From positions 51,783,001 to 51,847,000 of the forward strand of contig CM059582.1 in NCBI GenBank assembly GCA_030407085.1: DNA of 64,000 bases, read 5' to 3'. This document shows, in pieces, positions 12,554-25,060 of the stretch (positions are counted from its first letter, which is position 1; every line of letters begins with the position of its first letter). This DNA is from Trichopria drosophilae (Eukaryota; Arthropoda; Insecta; Hymenoptera; Diapriidae). Position numbers and translations under genes: made by a program. The notes below the pieces were generated by a model, which made no database searches, was not told where the DNA came from, and saw nothing but the letters and a program-made list of their open reading frames with translations.

Positions 12554-12841
12554 TTAGAGATACATAAGTACAAGCACATACTTGTTGCTAATGTTACGAT
12601 TTCCCTCAGCAAAAGTATGGTAGGTGAAACACCCGACGGATACCAGATGTTCATCCCAAGCCTTCGTATTGACTTTCTCCAGATGTCGTAAATATAAACG
12701 ACTTGTCGTCACCGCGAAACGTCGTGACGAACGACCATAACTTCCGGGTGGTGCAAAACTTGAGATTGTGACAGATAGCGCGATTCTCGCTCTCGATCTC
12801 ACCTTTAGATGAGATCGACATGGATAATAAAAACTCAGGTG
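12554..12841 (-). CDS. Candidate exon, function unknown
   Basis: A minus-strand frame is open for 95 codons between a TAG at 12844-12842 and the TAA at 12554. The first potential start is a GTG, so it would be an internal or terminal exon. Base composition is balanced, unlike the AT-rich flanks, and the product is rich in Ser and Arg with no recognisable domain. A GTATGT that could be a donor lies near its end (about 12584). An alternative reading of the same strand is a tiny first exon from the ATG at about 12825 ending at GTGAGA. Confidence 0.28.
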   Translation of the reverse strand, partial: HLSFYYPCRSHLKVRSRARIALSVTISSFAPPGSYGRSSRRFAVTTSRLYLRHLEKVNTKAWDEHLVSVGCFTYHTFAEGNRNISNKYVLVLMYL

Positions 12842-13924
12842 CTATTCAGTCCTGCTGTGGTGAAACTTTCAAATCCATCAGGGTTGCAGTTTCCCTCTAC
12901 TTTGTACGGCTAAAGCGATAATGTTCCAGGAATTACATTTTGAATCATCATGTTGCGATGCAATCCGCTTTTTTATTTGCATGTTTAGAATATCTAGATT
13001 CGTGATTCAAATACAAAATTTTCCAATTGTTTCAAGTATTTTGAGGTTTGAGTACTTGCAGATTTTATATTTGGGGTCATTTGTCCGGAAAAACTGACGA
13101 TTACAGTCTATTCGTCTATTTTTTCGACTAATGTTTAGAACCCTCTTAAAAGTCAATTCTGAGGCACATTTTTTATAAAAGTAGAAATACCCAGAAGACA
13201 GCAAGAATGTTGCTGATGATTCCCAACATTCTTTTTGCCCAGAATTTTCAAACATTTGAATAATATGTTTTGTGTACGAAACCTATAATATCTAAATATC
13301 TTAGCTGAAGATGATGCAAACATCAGCTTCGCTAGGCCTTTCTATTGGTTTGGTTACGCTTGCCGGGACTACATTTTTAATTATCATTATTTTTGTTCAG
13401 TATTACAATAAATTAACGTCGAATTTCATGTCGAAAATGTATTGTAATATACAAATTGTTATATTCAGATTTCCTTTCCCATGAAAAAATGAATTTAGTT
13501 TCGACCAGTACCACTGGATCTCATCACTTACAGTATACATACACCTGGAAATGTTTTACGAGGGTTATATCCTTGGTAAGATCTAATTAGTATTTAAACC
13601 ACTTTTATTTATCTTTTTCTTCTTTGCAAAAAACTTTAAAATTAAATGAACAGAATGTAAAAATTTGCTTTCCACATTGACACATATTAATGACATCACT
13701 TTTAGGAAAATTAATACACCTTAAGTTCATACATGAACAAACCAAACAAAAAGCAAAATTACGTTCTCTTAAAATGAGTTAATTGACATGCGAAATATTG
13801 TAATGAAATTATGTCATTATCGTAGTTTCAAGAATTACGTTAGCTTACGAAATATGTCAAATAAAAGATTGTCAATACTAACTGCGAAACTAATAGAAGC
13901 AAAAATGTATTATCAGGTGTAGTA
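12842..13924. other. AT-rich stretch, one weak ORF
   Basis: An 82-codon minus frame with an ATG (13255-13007) has four cysteines and many lysines. Frames of this length are expected by chance in 64 kb and no splice or promoter signal supports it. Nothing else seen. Confidence 0.35.
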
Positions 13925-14033
13925 CCCCAAGACCTTCGAAATTATCGATTATTTCCCGATCGCTGCTTATCCCGATCTTTGATACGCAGGGAAACTTGAG
14001 GGAAATATACAATTAATTTGGAAGGTCAAGGGG
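13925..14033. mobile_element. 109-bp MITE flanked by TA
   Basis: The terminal inverted repeats of about 20 bp begin CCCCAAGACCTTC on the left and, as reverse complement, CCCCTTGACCTTC on the right. The next bases on both sides are TA, the target duplication of Tc1/mariner-type elements. It is non-coding. Confidence 0.5.
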
Positions 14034-16393
14034 TATTCGAAGGAATTTTTTTCATATCGCGATTTTAGCGCACGTGTAATATTTTCGACCTAGAAACGAC
14101 TTGACATTATAAATCTATCCCCGTTTTCATCTAACTTTTTCAAAAATGTCTGTCACATGGATGGAAAATAATTGATAAGCTGTCGTAAGTCTCGAATACT
14201 GCTCGCCGATTGGCCAAGATCGCTGTAAGAAACATAGTCATATGTATTTTAGGTAAATATTAATGGGAAATAACTTTCATCATGTTATAACTAGTTTGGT
14301 GTAACTATTTGTAGTTTCGACTAGTTCAGAAAAGTTTTTATAAATGTGATAAAATCTATGTTGAACTCGCACGTATGGGAAGATAATCATTCATTAGCAC
14401 AGGTAACTTATTGTAAGATTATCTCATAAAAACAAATATTTTAAATGCAGCTACTTGAGATATGAGGAATATGGAATTTGTAAAGATGCATATACATGTA
14501 ATAATCAAAAGATCTCATACTTTGTTTGCTGATTGAATAACACCAGAGATGTAATACAATAGTACATTTATCAAATTTAGTTGGAGATCGACTTGGGCGA
14601 TTACGCCAACACCCACATTTGTCCAGACGATAAAGAACAACAGAAAACATAATCAAGATTCGTTCGTCAGACATATTCGCGTTTCAGGCTCACCATATAA
14701 GCAGTGCATATTGTTGCCTTTAATATAAAAACACGCGTTCCGACTTTCATAGTCATAGCTTCTAAATGAAAAAGTAAATTTTGCCTCTTGAGAAATTAAA
14801 TTGGAAAAATTTGTATATGCAAACAATATGTACATAAGTCGTACCTAAATGGACTCGTTGTATACATGTGTTCTAATAAAAATTGTTTATCTTAATAACG
14901 ATTATTTTAAAATTAATGCATTTCTACTCGAAACATACACGAGTTCATAAATAACAGCACAGATAAGGAAGATTTAAAACATATAATTTTAAGTTAAAGT
15001 TTTAGTAGGTATCAATATAAATCAAATATATTTCATCAATCTAATACGGAAATAAATCTAAAAGTTAATCTCTATGCAACCAATAATTCAAGGACTAAGA
15101 TGTAATCGCTTCACACAATGTAGCACATGATATAGATTATACGATTTAAGATCATATTTAAATAAAAACTGCTGAAATTCAAATATTGAAATAATTTAGA
15201 AAATTATCAAAAATACACATGACAATGTTAAAATTCAAGCAATCACATTTAATTAACAGAATTATTTTTCCACTCCATATCTCACTTTGATAAATATATT
15301 AATTTTCATTATTCGTCTTTAAAATATAAATTCTATTATTCCAATAGCAGATCATCGTGACCTACATGTGTGTTTCTGAATATATAGTAAAAAAAATGCT
15401 TTTTGACTATTTTAAAGAAAAAAACAGAATTCTCAACTTTCAAAATGCTTAAGTGCTCTCAAACTTCTAAATCTAAGAATAGTATCAAATTGAAAACAGG
15501 TTCTGAAAATGGAATTCTTCAAAATAGGTTTGGACTAATTTGCTTAACTTTGTGAAAGGATTAACTTGTTCTAGGAAAGTTCGTCAAATCACATGTCGTA
15601 TGCAAGATTTCAATGATTTCAAGTTTTTTACTTAATAAAATTCAATTAAGTAAAATAAAACTCAATTAAATAAAATAATATTCAAAGCTGATTTGAGCAT
15701 ATAGGAAAATTTCGAAAACTTGTAAGCTTTGCTATCGCAACATTTTGATTAATTCAAGGAAAATATTTACAGTAAATTATTACTTATATCACACATAGAG
15801 TATACTAAAATTCTGAAATTCTATGTTATGCAAATATTGATATGTGTATATACATTTCTTAAAAAATATTGTTTCTATTCTCATGAGAAAATTAATCAAG
15901 TAATAATCAATAGTTCAATCAGTTGTTTGTGATTTTCTTATTGTATGCCTACTGTAGATAAACATGGCGGTTGTATAAGTTAATGAACTCCTATTATTTG
16001 AAATACAGGACAAAACGACTGAACTTTACTTTCACAAAAAATGCGGAATCTGCCAAGATGAATTTTTTTTAAAACCAGAATTGAAATCGCATGATTAGTT
16101 CTCTCCTCGAGAAATATGTTGGAGCACCAATGTAATTAGTTTTACTAACAAAGAAATTGCTTACTAATTAACTAAATAGTACCAAGAATTAATTGATCTC
16201 TATTTGCCTCAACGAATTTCTCAGATTAGTCGCAGACAACTTCTTTAAAATTTTGATTTATTCAAAAAATTGTGAATCTATTCGAACATCAAATATATAT
16301 CAAACGCTTGTTTTAAGACTTTCTTTAATAGCGATAGTTATAACGTTGAAGGTTTGGATTGCTCGGTATTAAATGGTTAAGTAAAGTAATCTA
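14034..16393. other. AT-rich stretch with a minor tandem repeat
   Basis: About 15631-15682 holds a short tandem repeat of AATTCAATTAAGTAAAATA-like units. No gene supported. Confidence 0.35.
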
Positions 16394-16511
16394 CCCTGGT
16401 AGAATTAAAGACTTTTTCTGTACAATTCTTGTATAATATTCTTATTTGCCGTGTTAAAGGTATAGGGGAAATGGACAGTGTTAGAAAAAAATGGATAAGT
16501 TTCTACCAGGG
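16394..16511. mobile_element. 118-bp MITE with perfect inverted ends and TA duplication
   Basis: The terminal repeat CCCTGGTAGAA is perfectly inverted at the two ends (16394-16404 and 16501-16511). Both are flanked by TA, so this looks like a Tc1/mariner-type non-autonomous element. The interior is AT-rich and non-coding. Confidence 0.6.
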
Positions 16512-16513
16512 TA

Positions 16514-17746
16514 ATTCTTAAAAAATGAATTCGTTATCTGAAATATGCCAAGCATGGAAGATATCTTGAAACCATGATGCGGCGCATAATGGCTTACAAT
16601 TTCTGCCTACCTTGCACTAGATATCGATTGTTACAGATTTACACCGATAATGCGTAATCGTGACATAACAATGATTAAAATCTTTTAATGAAATTAAGCC
16701 TATTAGGTGAAATTAGACCATTACAAAATATCGTTAATTAATTAAATTACGAAATTATCATTAATGCTAAATCAATTATGATAGCGTCGTTACACAGCGT
16801 AAGACCAGTTCCCTCGTAAACGGCGCAAATGTCGAGACTCAAATTTTACGGAAAGTAATTCGTGAAAGTTGTATCATATATTTTTACGTAAAACTCGGAG
16901 CTTATTAAATCGAAACTCTATTGACAAATTGTAATTGGAATGTAAGGAAATGATAACGTCACTAATTTATCATCCTACCGCAAGCAATTTCAAGATGTCT
17001 AATGTAATTGAGCCTACGAGTACTGTTCGTCTATACAAATCATGGATTCAGGAAATCTCAATAGATTCGATTCAGAACCCTAAGGCTGTTCGTTAAGTAC
17101 TGGGCGATGCACTGTAATAATGGAACAACTAGAGAAAGAAAAAAGGGAAAAATGCAATAGAGGCACATATAACCAATTATCCATGAACAGTGTTACGGTA
17201 TCCGAGTAAGGAGAAATTGTACCCATTCCTGTTCGGTAAAGCTGGATAATTTGAATGTTTATTATATTGCAAGTAGCAGAATCTGACTGTAATTGTGCGA
17301 CTTGCACGTCAAATTACTCCGCGGTTACCTCTTTACCTCTTTATAGTATCTGGAGTGTATGAATTCGGGAAGTCATTATTAGCGTCTAAGTGAATAAATG
17401 TGCTTATATTGACTTCTTGGAACGTAAAAAATTATAAAAGTGAAAGATGTTATATAAGTTTATAGTTGATATTATTGTGGTTAATTGATATGGACCAGGT
17501 ACCTCATTCGTTTTTATGATTTTTCATAAAACGAAGTAGCAATAATGACTCGTGTCTTCGTCTGTTAGTTATCGTGCACCTAGGTAATATACAATGAAAA
17601 AGTTATAAATGATTCAACAATTTTTCCAAGCATTATTTATGCTGTCCTTTTTTAAATGACATCTAGTCCATTAAATAGTCTGCAAAGTATTTACATTCTA
17701 TATATTTCATGGTAACTTGTGGCCGTGTAAAACTTGCGTGCGTTTT
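16514..17746. other. AT-rich stretch, nothing recognised
   Basis: No gene or repeat supported. A minus frame at 17080-17307 has no supporting signal. Confidence 0.35.
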
Positions 17747-17980
17747 TTAAATGCAATCAACATTAAACATATTACGTAAGAGCCAATTTACGCTATACCT
17801 AAATTCATTTATTACAACCTGATTGTAAGTGACGCTTCCTCCGTTATTCTTGCCGTAATTATAACAGCCGATTGCACAACGTGTTTTATCCGACGGCATC
17901 CAATCAAGATGATCGTACATTACACCAAGGCCTCCACCTTCTTTCTCTTCTTTTGTAAGCATTCGCAAAGTAGACCGCAT
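17747..17980 (-). CDS. Possible small ORF or exon, unknown
   Basis: A 77-codon minus frame starts at an ATG (17980-17978), with an in-frame stop just upstream. Its first 50 codons are Gly, Asp and Lys rich with a CAIGC pair of cysteines. It becomes AT-rich after a CAG/GTTGTA that could be a splice donor near 17824. No signal peptide and no domain. Confidence 0.22.
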   Translation of the reverse strand: MRSTLRMLTKEEKEGGGLGVMYDHLDWMPSDKTRCAIGCYNYGKNNGGSVTYNQVVINEFRYSVNWLLRNMFNVDCI

Positions 17981-18071
17981 GCATCAAATTGAAGCAGAAT
18001 TTATTGATTCTCTTGTTCGCATCAAACGAAAAAAAAACTAGCGACACTTTTCGCACTCGTATGATTGCTTA

Positions 18072-18251
18072 ATGGTTCCATTCGTTAAAGCTTGGGAATT
18101 ACTACAATTCCTAGTGGCACGTGAGAAATTGTCAACGAGAAGCTTAGAACAAGGACGTAGCATCCTTGTGACCATTTTCTTCCTGGCATGGGCGCAGCTA
18201 GGCGAGATCTGGAGCGCCTCGCTTCATACTGAAGGACACGCAGATCGTTAA
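18072..18251 (+). CDS. Possible 59-residue small ORF with hydrophobic segment
   Basis: An ATG at 18072 opens 59 codons to a TAA at 18249-18251 in a locally GC-rich patch. The N-terminal half is amphipathic and charged. Residues about 31-48 form a hydrophobic stretch (ILVTIFFLAWAQLGEIW). G at +4 helps the start context but position -3 is T. Openness over 59 codons at this GC is compatible with chance. No promoter or splice signal was fixed. Confidence 0.25.
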   Translation: MVPFVKAWELLQFLVAREKLSTRSLEQGRSILVTIFFLAWAQLGEIWSASLHTEGHADR

Positions 18252-18809
18252 CGTCGGGATGTGATCGTTCCTATTCCTCCCACCATGTACCTTTTTCGAT
18301 TAAATCGCTCTAAGGCTCAATCCAGATTCGAGATGATTGCTCCAAGATTTATAAACTAGACTGGCGTCAGAACGAATTCTCGGTCCCACACTGTAAACTC
18401 TGTTATATGTACCACGTAAGCCGTCGGGAAATCCATTATTTCGCTATTAATATTGCACCACTTTAAATTATTAGCACAGCTTTTCTCAATTCCATTTTCT
18501 CCGTTATTTAATTTCACAATGTATCATAACTTTGGTATATATGGATTTATTAATTGAACGATTAACATGACATGTGTTGATGAATATTGCCTAGGTTTTT
18601 CGCAAAAATATCCAGCGGTTTGCTCAAGGCACGTTGGTGGTGGTCACAAATCGTATAAATAAAGGAAACAATACACGAATGTAATTAAAACAAAACTGAT
18701 TTAGAAATCCGGTATGAAGGGTGTGCTATTTAACACTTTTTTAATTCTCGGTAAAAATGAAACCTGTAAATAATTTTTTCAAACGCTGGATTTGTTAGAA
18801 TCCATATAG

Positions 18810-19095
18810 AAGCTTGAACAGGGCTCTGGCCGGAATCCAGGTGGGTTGCTCTGGTTGTCACCGGGATCCGACTGGGCTTGTTACGCTTCCCTGACTACAG
18901 CCCTGTCAGGTTTGAGATACTGACCCGGTTGTAATAGGAACCCGACCAGGTTACCGTATTTGTATTCAGAATCCGAAGACATCAGGCTAGCCAGGTTGAA
19001 TTCCTAATTTTTAATCGGATTAATCAATCCGTACCCGGACTGGGACCCTGTTTCTACTGGAGTCAAACCGGGCCAGTTTTTCTCGGGAAGATGGC
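18810..19095. repeat. GC-rich degenerate repeat patch
   Basis: Many variants of CCGG(A/G)NCNGG and GGTCGGGT-like words occur in both orientations over about 280 bp within AT-rich DNA. It resembles the GC-rich array in the BEL/Pao LTRs in composition but not in unit sequence. It is probably a decayed transposon part or minisatellite. No coding frame. Confidence 0.35.
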
Positions 19096-20229
19096 ACCCT
19101 AAATGAAGACAACTTCGTTTATATGGATAACGCGACCGGCCTTAATGCAGCCGATCCTATGAACCGAATTTTGGATTGCATTTTCGATTATTTGATAGAG
19201 CCAATAACAAACTCAATTTCAAATTTAAGTACATCGGTTGTCTTGTGCGGATTGGCACTAAGCTTTTCCTTAACAGTTCCTTATAGGAAATAGCCCAAAG
19301 CATTCAAACCGATTTTAATGTTGGAAGCCAATTAATCGAAATTTTTTCATAAAATTTAAATGGCCCACTATTTACGTAATATTTGTAACCATTCTCTAAA
19401 CTCATATCTAGACTCATCCCCATTGCTCGCCAGAAATAAATAAAGATCGAAGTATTGCTTTTTTTTGCTGCTTTCTCGTTGGGGAAGTTAAAATAACGAT
19501 AGAGAGATGACACGAAAGATGTACTCAAAGCAAGGGAAGGCCCTTGGCAATGGGTTTCTTTCAGAAACTTTTTTCCTGACAACGATGTTTGTGATCGATA
19601 TTCAAGTCATGGAGAATTTTGAGAAATGCATACACCAAATTTGATCAACACGAAAATGTCTTGAATATGAACTTTAACCCTCCTGCAGAAAAATCCAAGT
19701 AAACTAGTTCAAACAAAAAGTTTCCGTATGTATGAAGAAGAGCATATATGCTTGTATACTTGCTCAAACATTTTTGTTACTAACGTTCGATCAAAGTAAC
19801 TTTAAGACGCGAATGACATCGAAAATTGAAGCTTCAGGTTCACAGATTATGGAACAAATATTTACCTAAATAACATTAAAAAAACTAAAGCCTAAATTAT
19901 TGACAAATTTAGAATAAAAATGGACAATTTGTAAATGTTAATCCTTCATGCCACGAATTTTTCTTTTCATACACTTGCCTCAAAATTTGTTTCTCTATTT
20001 CAAGGTAACTGATTTCGAATCGGTTCAATTAACTTTTCGAAATTCAAAATATCCCATATGACGAATGCATTTCGAAAAAAAATCGAATTTTCGTAAAACC
20101 TCGTATCTAGGAGTTTATAGTCGTTGATGATCTGACAACAAAATAAAAAATTTTAAATCGGCAGTTTCAATATGGTGTCATATTATTAATTATTAGGATA
20201 TATTTGAATTTTCGCATTACTTATGGTAT
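19096..20229. other. Stretch without a supported gene
   Basis: A 92-codon minus frame (19582-19304) shows no domain and no splice or promoter support. Nothing else recognised. Confidence 0.35.
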
Positions 20230-20600
20230 TTAAAGGTCTCTGGAATCCAATCTGATATCAGAATTCCAAAATATAACACAACGTATGGAATATAGAGGAC
20301 GCATTTTTTTTAAATCGCGGATAAATTGAAATTCTGATTCAAATTTGTAATCAGCGATTACAAAAAACCCTATATACCAATTTACATGAAAATCCGTATT
20401 ATGTTTAAACATATGTCCGTCGTATAGTATAAGCCATTTTGAATTTTGGAATTCTAATCTTAAATTCGTAAGCAGCGACCCCAAAAACCCCTACGTACTA
20501 ATTTACAGGCAAATTCAAAAAATTTTCAAAATATGTCCACTATATCGCATCTGCTAATTTGAATTTTGGAATTTTTGCCGAAAATTCGTAAATAGCAAGT
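20230..20600. repeat. Tandem units of the CCATTTTGAATTTTGG repeat
   Basis: At least two consecutive units of about 120 bp share ATTTGAATTTTGGAATT, AAATTCGTAA, AGCGA, CCCCAAAAACCCC and ACTAATTTACA blocks (for example 20432 and 20553). A more diverged unit lies at about 20330-20420. This is the same family as at 241-770. Confidence 0.5.
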
Positions 20601-21784
20601 TATAATATGGTTAAAGACAAAATTAAATAAGATGATATTAGATGATATTTAAATAAATTATTTTCGTATTAAATAATGATAATGATAATATAACAACGAT
20701 GTTATTCGCAATAACTGATATCCATTTTATAAATTAGCATTCATATGTATATTTTTGGTTTTTCAATTAACAATTTTATTAACGATGTTTCATAATATTT
20801 TCTATTCGTGAATTTTTATATATTCATGTGGGTACTGCTCAGTTCATAAATAATCGAATTTCTAATTTTATCGAGTTTCTTTAGACTTTTAAACGTTTTC
20901 TTTGTAACTTTACAATGTAATATTAATCACTTAATCCGTTCATTTGTAACTTAAATTCAATAAATAAAATTCCCAGGAAAATTACCGAAGTTCTTGTTAA
21001 TATCGTTTAAAATTAATATAAAAAAGTATCTTAATTGTTTTCTACCTTAAATAAATGTGATGTAACTAATTTTGTTATATTAACCATCAGTCTAAAAAAT
21101 ATCTATTCATATATGACTATATTTTATTTTTCTTTATTTCATAAAAAGGTTGTTTTATAATAACTGTATTATTAAAAACTAGCATGCCTATTGAGGGAAT
21201 TTTAATAAGTAACATTAAATTTATAAAACTATTCGCTTTTTCTTTAGTCAAAAACTTTCAAATTCATTGAACCTACTGGCATTGACATGTCAGCGCGCGG
21301 TCAATGCCATTAAAATGTTTTAGATGTACATTCAAATCCGAATATCGATTCTCAGAAAAGATACGGAAGTAATTCCCAAGTCCCAACATCTCTATTTGAC
21401 TATTTCCGTGCTGCCATCTGTTGCCCACATTATCAAGTTTCAGGAAAACCAAAATCAAGTTTATCGACATATGTATAGAAGGAATTAAGTAATTACTACA
21501 ATAACCTAAAGAAGATTCCGAAATCGACAATTATCGACATTTAAATGGAGAATTAAAACTTTTCTTCAAATTATCAGCCGGTATTGTCGGAATCTTTTTT
21601 TCGTCTTGTTTTTTTTTAAATAAAGTACTATTAAAAAAATCGAATAAATATGTAATCAATATATGATTTTTTATAACAATGCTGTTAATATTTGACAAAT
21701 CTTGTAAAATATTATTTTTTATTAAAACATAAAAATGACAGTATAATTCTGTTTGTACGATGAGAGAAGTGTATGTTAAGACTC
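20601..21784. other. AT-rich stretch, nothing recognised
   Basis: A minus frame at 21273-21530 lacks any supporting feature. Confidence 0.35.
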
Positions 21785-21885
21785 ACAATATGTATTGTAA
21801 AATTTAAATCATGTATTGCAATATTTACAACATGTATTGCATCTTGTAATTATAGTATATAATGCAATACCTATTGTACATTTTA
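21785..21885 (+). repeat. Short tandem repeat, unit about 22 bp
   Basis: Three to four imperfect copies of a unit around CATGTATTGCAATATTTACAA lie head to tail. Confidence 0.45.
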
Positions 21886-23723
21886 ATATTCCTTTCTTTC
21901 TGAGTAAATGCGAATTTTAGTTTTTAAAAGGTTTTCGCTGCATGAACGGAACATTCGTTAATATGGATTGATTAGTTTAATTTCAAGTTCCATCCATTAT
22001 TATTTAATAGCATTAATGTATGTCACAAAGGTAAGAAAAGTATTAAAAAATATTCTGTCAAGTTTTAAATTTTATATCATACAATAAGAAGAATAATCAC
22101 ATACAGCAACTACTTTCGCAAAAGTATACAATACGCTTTAAAAAAATCGGACAATTCCTAATTACGGTCGATAATATGTCCTTTGAAGTTGTCGCTTTCA
22201 ATACGCGTTGAATGACAGTTTTTCTCTAGGTTCCTCGATACTTTGACATTCTAGTGAAACAATTTTTCTAAAGTCAGTCTATCTAGAAAGAACAATTGGA
22301 ACGAACTAATGCGTGATTTCGCAGGTCGTCGATTTTTCGCAGAAGTTGACATCTGACAATGCCCTAAAGCCTATTGTCGCTTGCTCGCTCGCGGTATCAT
22401 TAGTGCAAGTTGAGTTGTTGCAAACAATCCCGCAGATATATGACCTAATTTCAAGATTGGTGTTTCACGACCAATTACTAACAAGCATTTTTTCTTTTCC
22501 CAGAGATTAAATTTGCATATGCCACAAATTAACAATGTTTGCATATTTAACACTTTCTAATATTACGAATAATTGAGAACTAAATTTTGTTCAAAGAATT
22601 AGAATCATCGTTATTTTACGTGCTAAGATATTTTGTTAAACATCTGATTGGGTCAAAACTATTATATTATATCCTTATTTTTATGATTTTTTATTCTGCT
22701 CTTCTATATCAAAACTTCTCTGAGAATAATTAAAAGCGATGCTGAACAAACAGTTTGACATCGTTTTATCGCTAAAAAATAAATGAATATTAACAATAAA
22801 TTCATAAATGTCATCAACGTTTCCAGAAAATCGTAAATTCGTGATAGAGAATAATGCTCTTTTCGTCAGAATGGTTCTTAATGTGACAGTTTAGAAAAGT
22901 CGTTTTTTTTTTGCATTCTTCAATATATTATGAGCACTTAATTCAATAATAAGGAAGACGTCATGAATGATACGGGAATTGCTGCTTAACTAAAAAGGTA
23001 TTTTTTCTTTGACTCTTCAACTTTAAACCCGTTTTTACCGAAACGACATTTTTGCACTAGGTGAAGTTGATAAAAACTGTCGAGGTTACTGACTATACAA
23101 TTTAACACAATATTTGTCAATATCATGGCTATCGCCCGTAGCTCAAAGCTGTCAAAAACTTAGTTCTTACTTATGATTTCACATGATTTATGGTGCAGAA
23201 AAGAGTACGTTGTTCCCTCTTGTACAAGAAACACGGGTATTATCTTAATTTTTGAAAACATTAAAGAACAAGGTTCGGGAGAAAGGAGCTGGAGGCTCAG
23301 GAAATATAGATTAATAATCGTATTCCACCTAATTTTGCAGATCACCGGGAGAGCTTTATTTTACAAATGAATAAATAAGTGTTTTTCACCACTAAACAAT
23401 TTTTTTTTGTTCTGTTTGACAAATAAAATAATTTCATCGTTTTTGCTCCGTACTTCTCGAGAAAAAAAAGCAAAAATATGCTTTTGATGTTTGTTCACGT
23501 AGCCATTCTTCTATAAAAATTCTAAAATTTTATTATTTTATTTTATAAAATTTTTTAGTAAAAATCGGCGAGTCTAGGAAGATATTATTTCACAAGTTTC
23601 GTGTTTGTGCTCATTTATTTTTCAGTTTGAATGTTCATATAGGATGCGCCCTTATTGATTTATCTATTACCCAGATTAATGGTCACCAACCTCGATAAAT
23701 AATCGTTTTTTTTTTCAAATAAG
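21886..23723. other. AT-rich stretch without a supported gene
   Basis: Overlapping frames near 22313-22553 and 23160-23370 are chance candidates. The plus frame at 23173-23370 has a CRKEYVVPSC segment faintly like a THAP zinc finger, but the required residues are not complete. Confidence 0.3.
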
Positions 23724-23856
23724 AATGTGCCACAAGTGGACGTCCATTATATGAACAATATCGTTAAATGGACGTCTTAAGGGCATAATTGAAGTCTGAT
23801 CTGGAAGTACAATGAACGTCCAATGGTCTCTCTTACCCTGCTTCAGGGGGCACATT
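23724..23856. mobile_element. Possible inverted-repeat MITE
   Basis: AATGTGCC at the left end is inverted as GGCACATT at the right. Just inside, TGGACGTCCATTATATGAAC on the left pairs with TGGACGTTCATTGTAC from the right. A third TGGACGTC copy lies in the middle. Arms are gapped, so confidence is limited. Confidence 0.35.
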
Positions 23857-24407
23857 GTGGAAACAAAATCGTAAATTTCAAATATTACAATTTAACAATA
23901 TTAACAAGAATGCAATATCAACATTAAAAATAGTAACAATATGATACTTTTCGGCAAGTGTCAGTTGGTATGGCAATTCGCATGTAAATTCTGTGCATTG
24001 CGTGACTTAAGTTTCTTCGAGGACCCACAGAAAGTCCACCAATCCTCAAATAAAATCTCCCAACATTTCAGTCAAGGATCAATCGGATGAAGGATACATA
24101 AAAAGCAAATTAACGAATATCACTGAAATAATGACTGACATAATCACGAATGTCATTAATAAAATGACCCTTGAATCGATACTGGGACGAAATTGTTTTC
24201 GGACATGAGTATCACTCATCATGTCCTGAGTAATAATTTACATATTATCTTTCGTTAATTTAGTGATACGAAAATTTGAAAAATCTATAGATGAATTTTA
24301 ATAATTAATATTTTACTTCGCTAAAGTTGTAGAAAAAATAATCATACCTCTTTGGAAAATACCATATAGCGCATGGAAGTATACATTAATTACTTTTAAT
24401 ACAAGTG

Positions 24408-24642
24408 CAGTAGGTCCCTCCAGAAGTTATACCGTCCAAAGTTATACATTTGGCTTTTCCAAAGTTATACCCCTCTCTTCCTCTCCTTCCCCCACCACAT
24501 TGTTTCGCTGAGCCACACTCGTTTGCGACAGTTACACACAGAAACACTCATTGCGCGGATTTAAACAAAGTTATGGAAGTGAACTTTGGATAAACCTCCA
24601 TTTTGAAAAAACCGACAGTATAACTTAGGATGAGGAGTACTG
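24408..24642. mobile_element. pogo/Tigger-like MITE
   Basis: The ends are CAGTAGGTCCCTCC on the left and, as reverse complement, CAGTACTCCTCATCC on the right. Both are followed by AAGTTATAC, and CAAAGTT blocks are repeated inside. CAGT...ACTG ends with a TA on the right flank (TG on the left, probably mutated) fit Tc1/mariner pogo/Tigger elements. The length of 235 bp with no frame makes it non-autonomous. Confidence 0.5.
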
Positions 24643-24879
24643 TATAAGAAAATCCCGACAGATTTGTTTACAGCGTACATATTAGGAACGATATGATATA
24701 TACTTTTGTATCGAAAGGAACGACGAACTCATGCGCAATCAAAATGTTTATGAAAACATTGAATGCATAGCCTGTAGCATCCGACACCTCTTACTCCCAA
24801 TTTGCTACATGTGCTCAAGGGAGACAGCGCGTGTGATGAGAAATATTTCACAACTATATTAGAATACCTGAATGCACCT

Positions 24880-25060
24880 GACGTGGAAGTATAACGGTCT
24901 CGCGTGTCGTACACGTGCATGACGTAAAACGCGCAGTTGAAGTGTCACGTGATCCTGAGTCCTGAATGACTCGTGATCCTTGGCACGCATATCACTGCGC
25001 CGAACACGCCCACCGATTCCATTATGTGCGCAGTCGCTTGTGCACCTCGTGGTAAGAAAC
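24880..25060 (+). promoter_or_regulatory. GC-richer regulatory island with E-boxes and a CRE
   Basis: CACGTG at 24912-24917, TGACGTAA at 24920-24927 and TCACGTGA at 24945-24952 lie within 41 bp, then a second TGATCC repeat. A GTAAGA donor at 25052 follows a short open stretch with an ATG at about 25023. Known binders are bHLH (Max/USF/MITF or Clock-type) and CREB or PAR-bZIP proteins. A promoter or enhancer with a short first exon is possible but not shown. Confidence 0.3.

Noticed and set aside
13007..13255. 82-codon minus ATG frame with four cysteines
   Set aside because: No signal peptide or cysteine pattern, and no promoter or splice support.
23173..23370. Frame resembling a THAP zinc finger
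   Set aside because: Only one Cys-containing patch is similar; the C2CH set and downstream motifs are missing.
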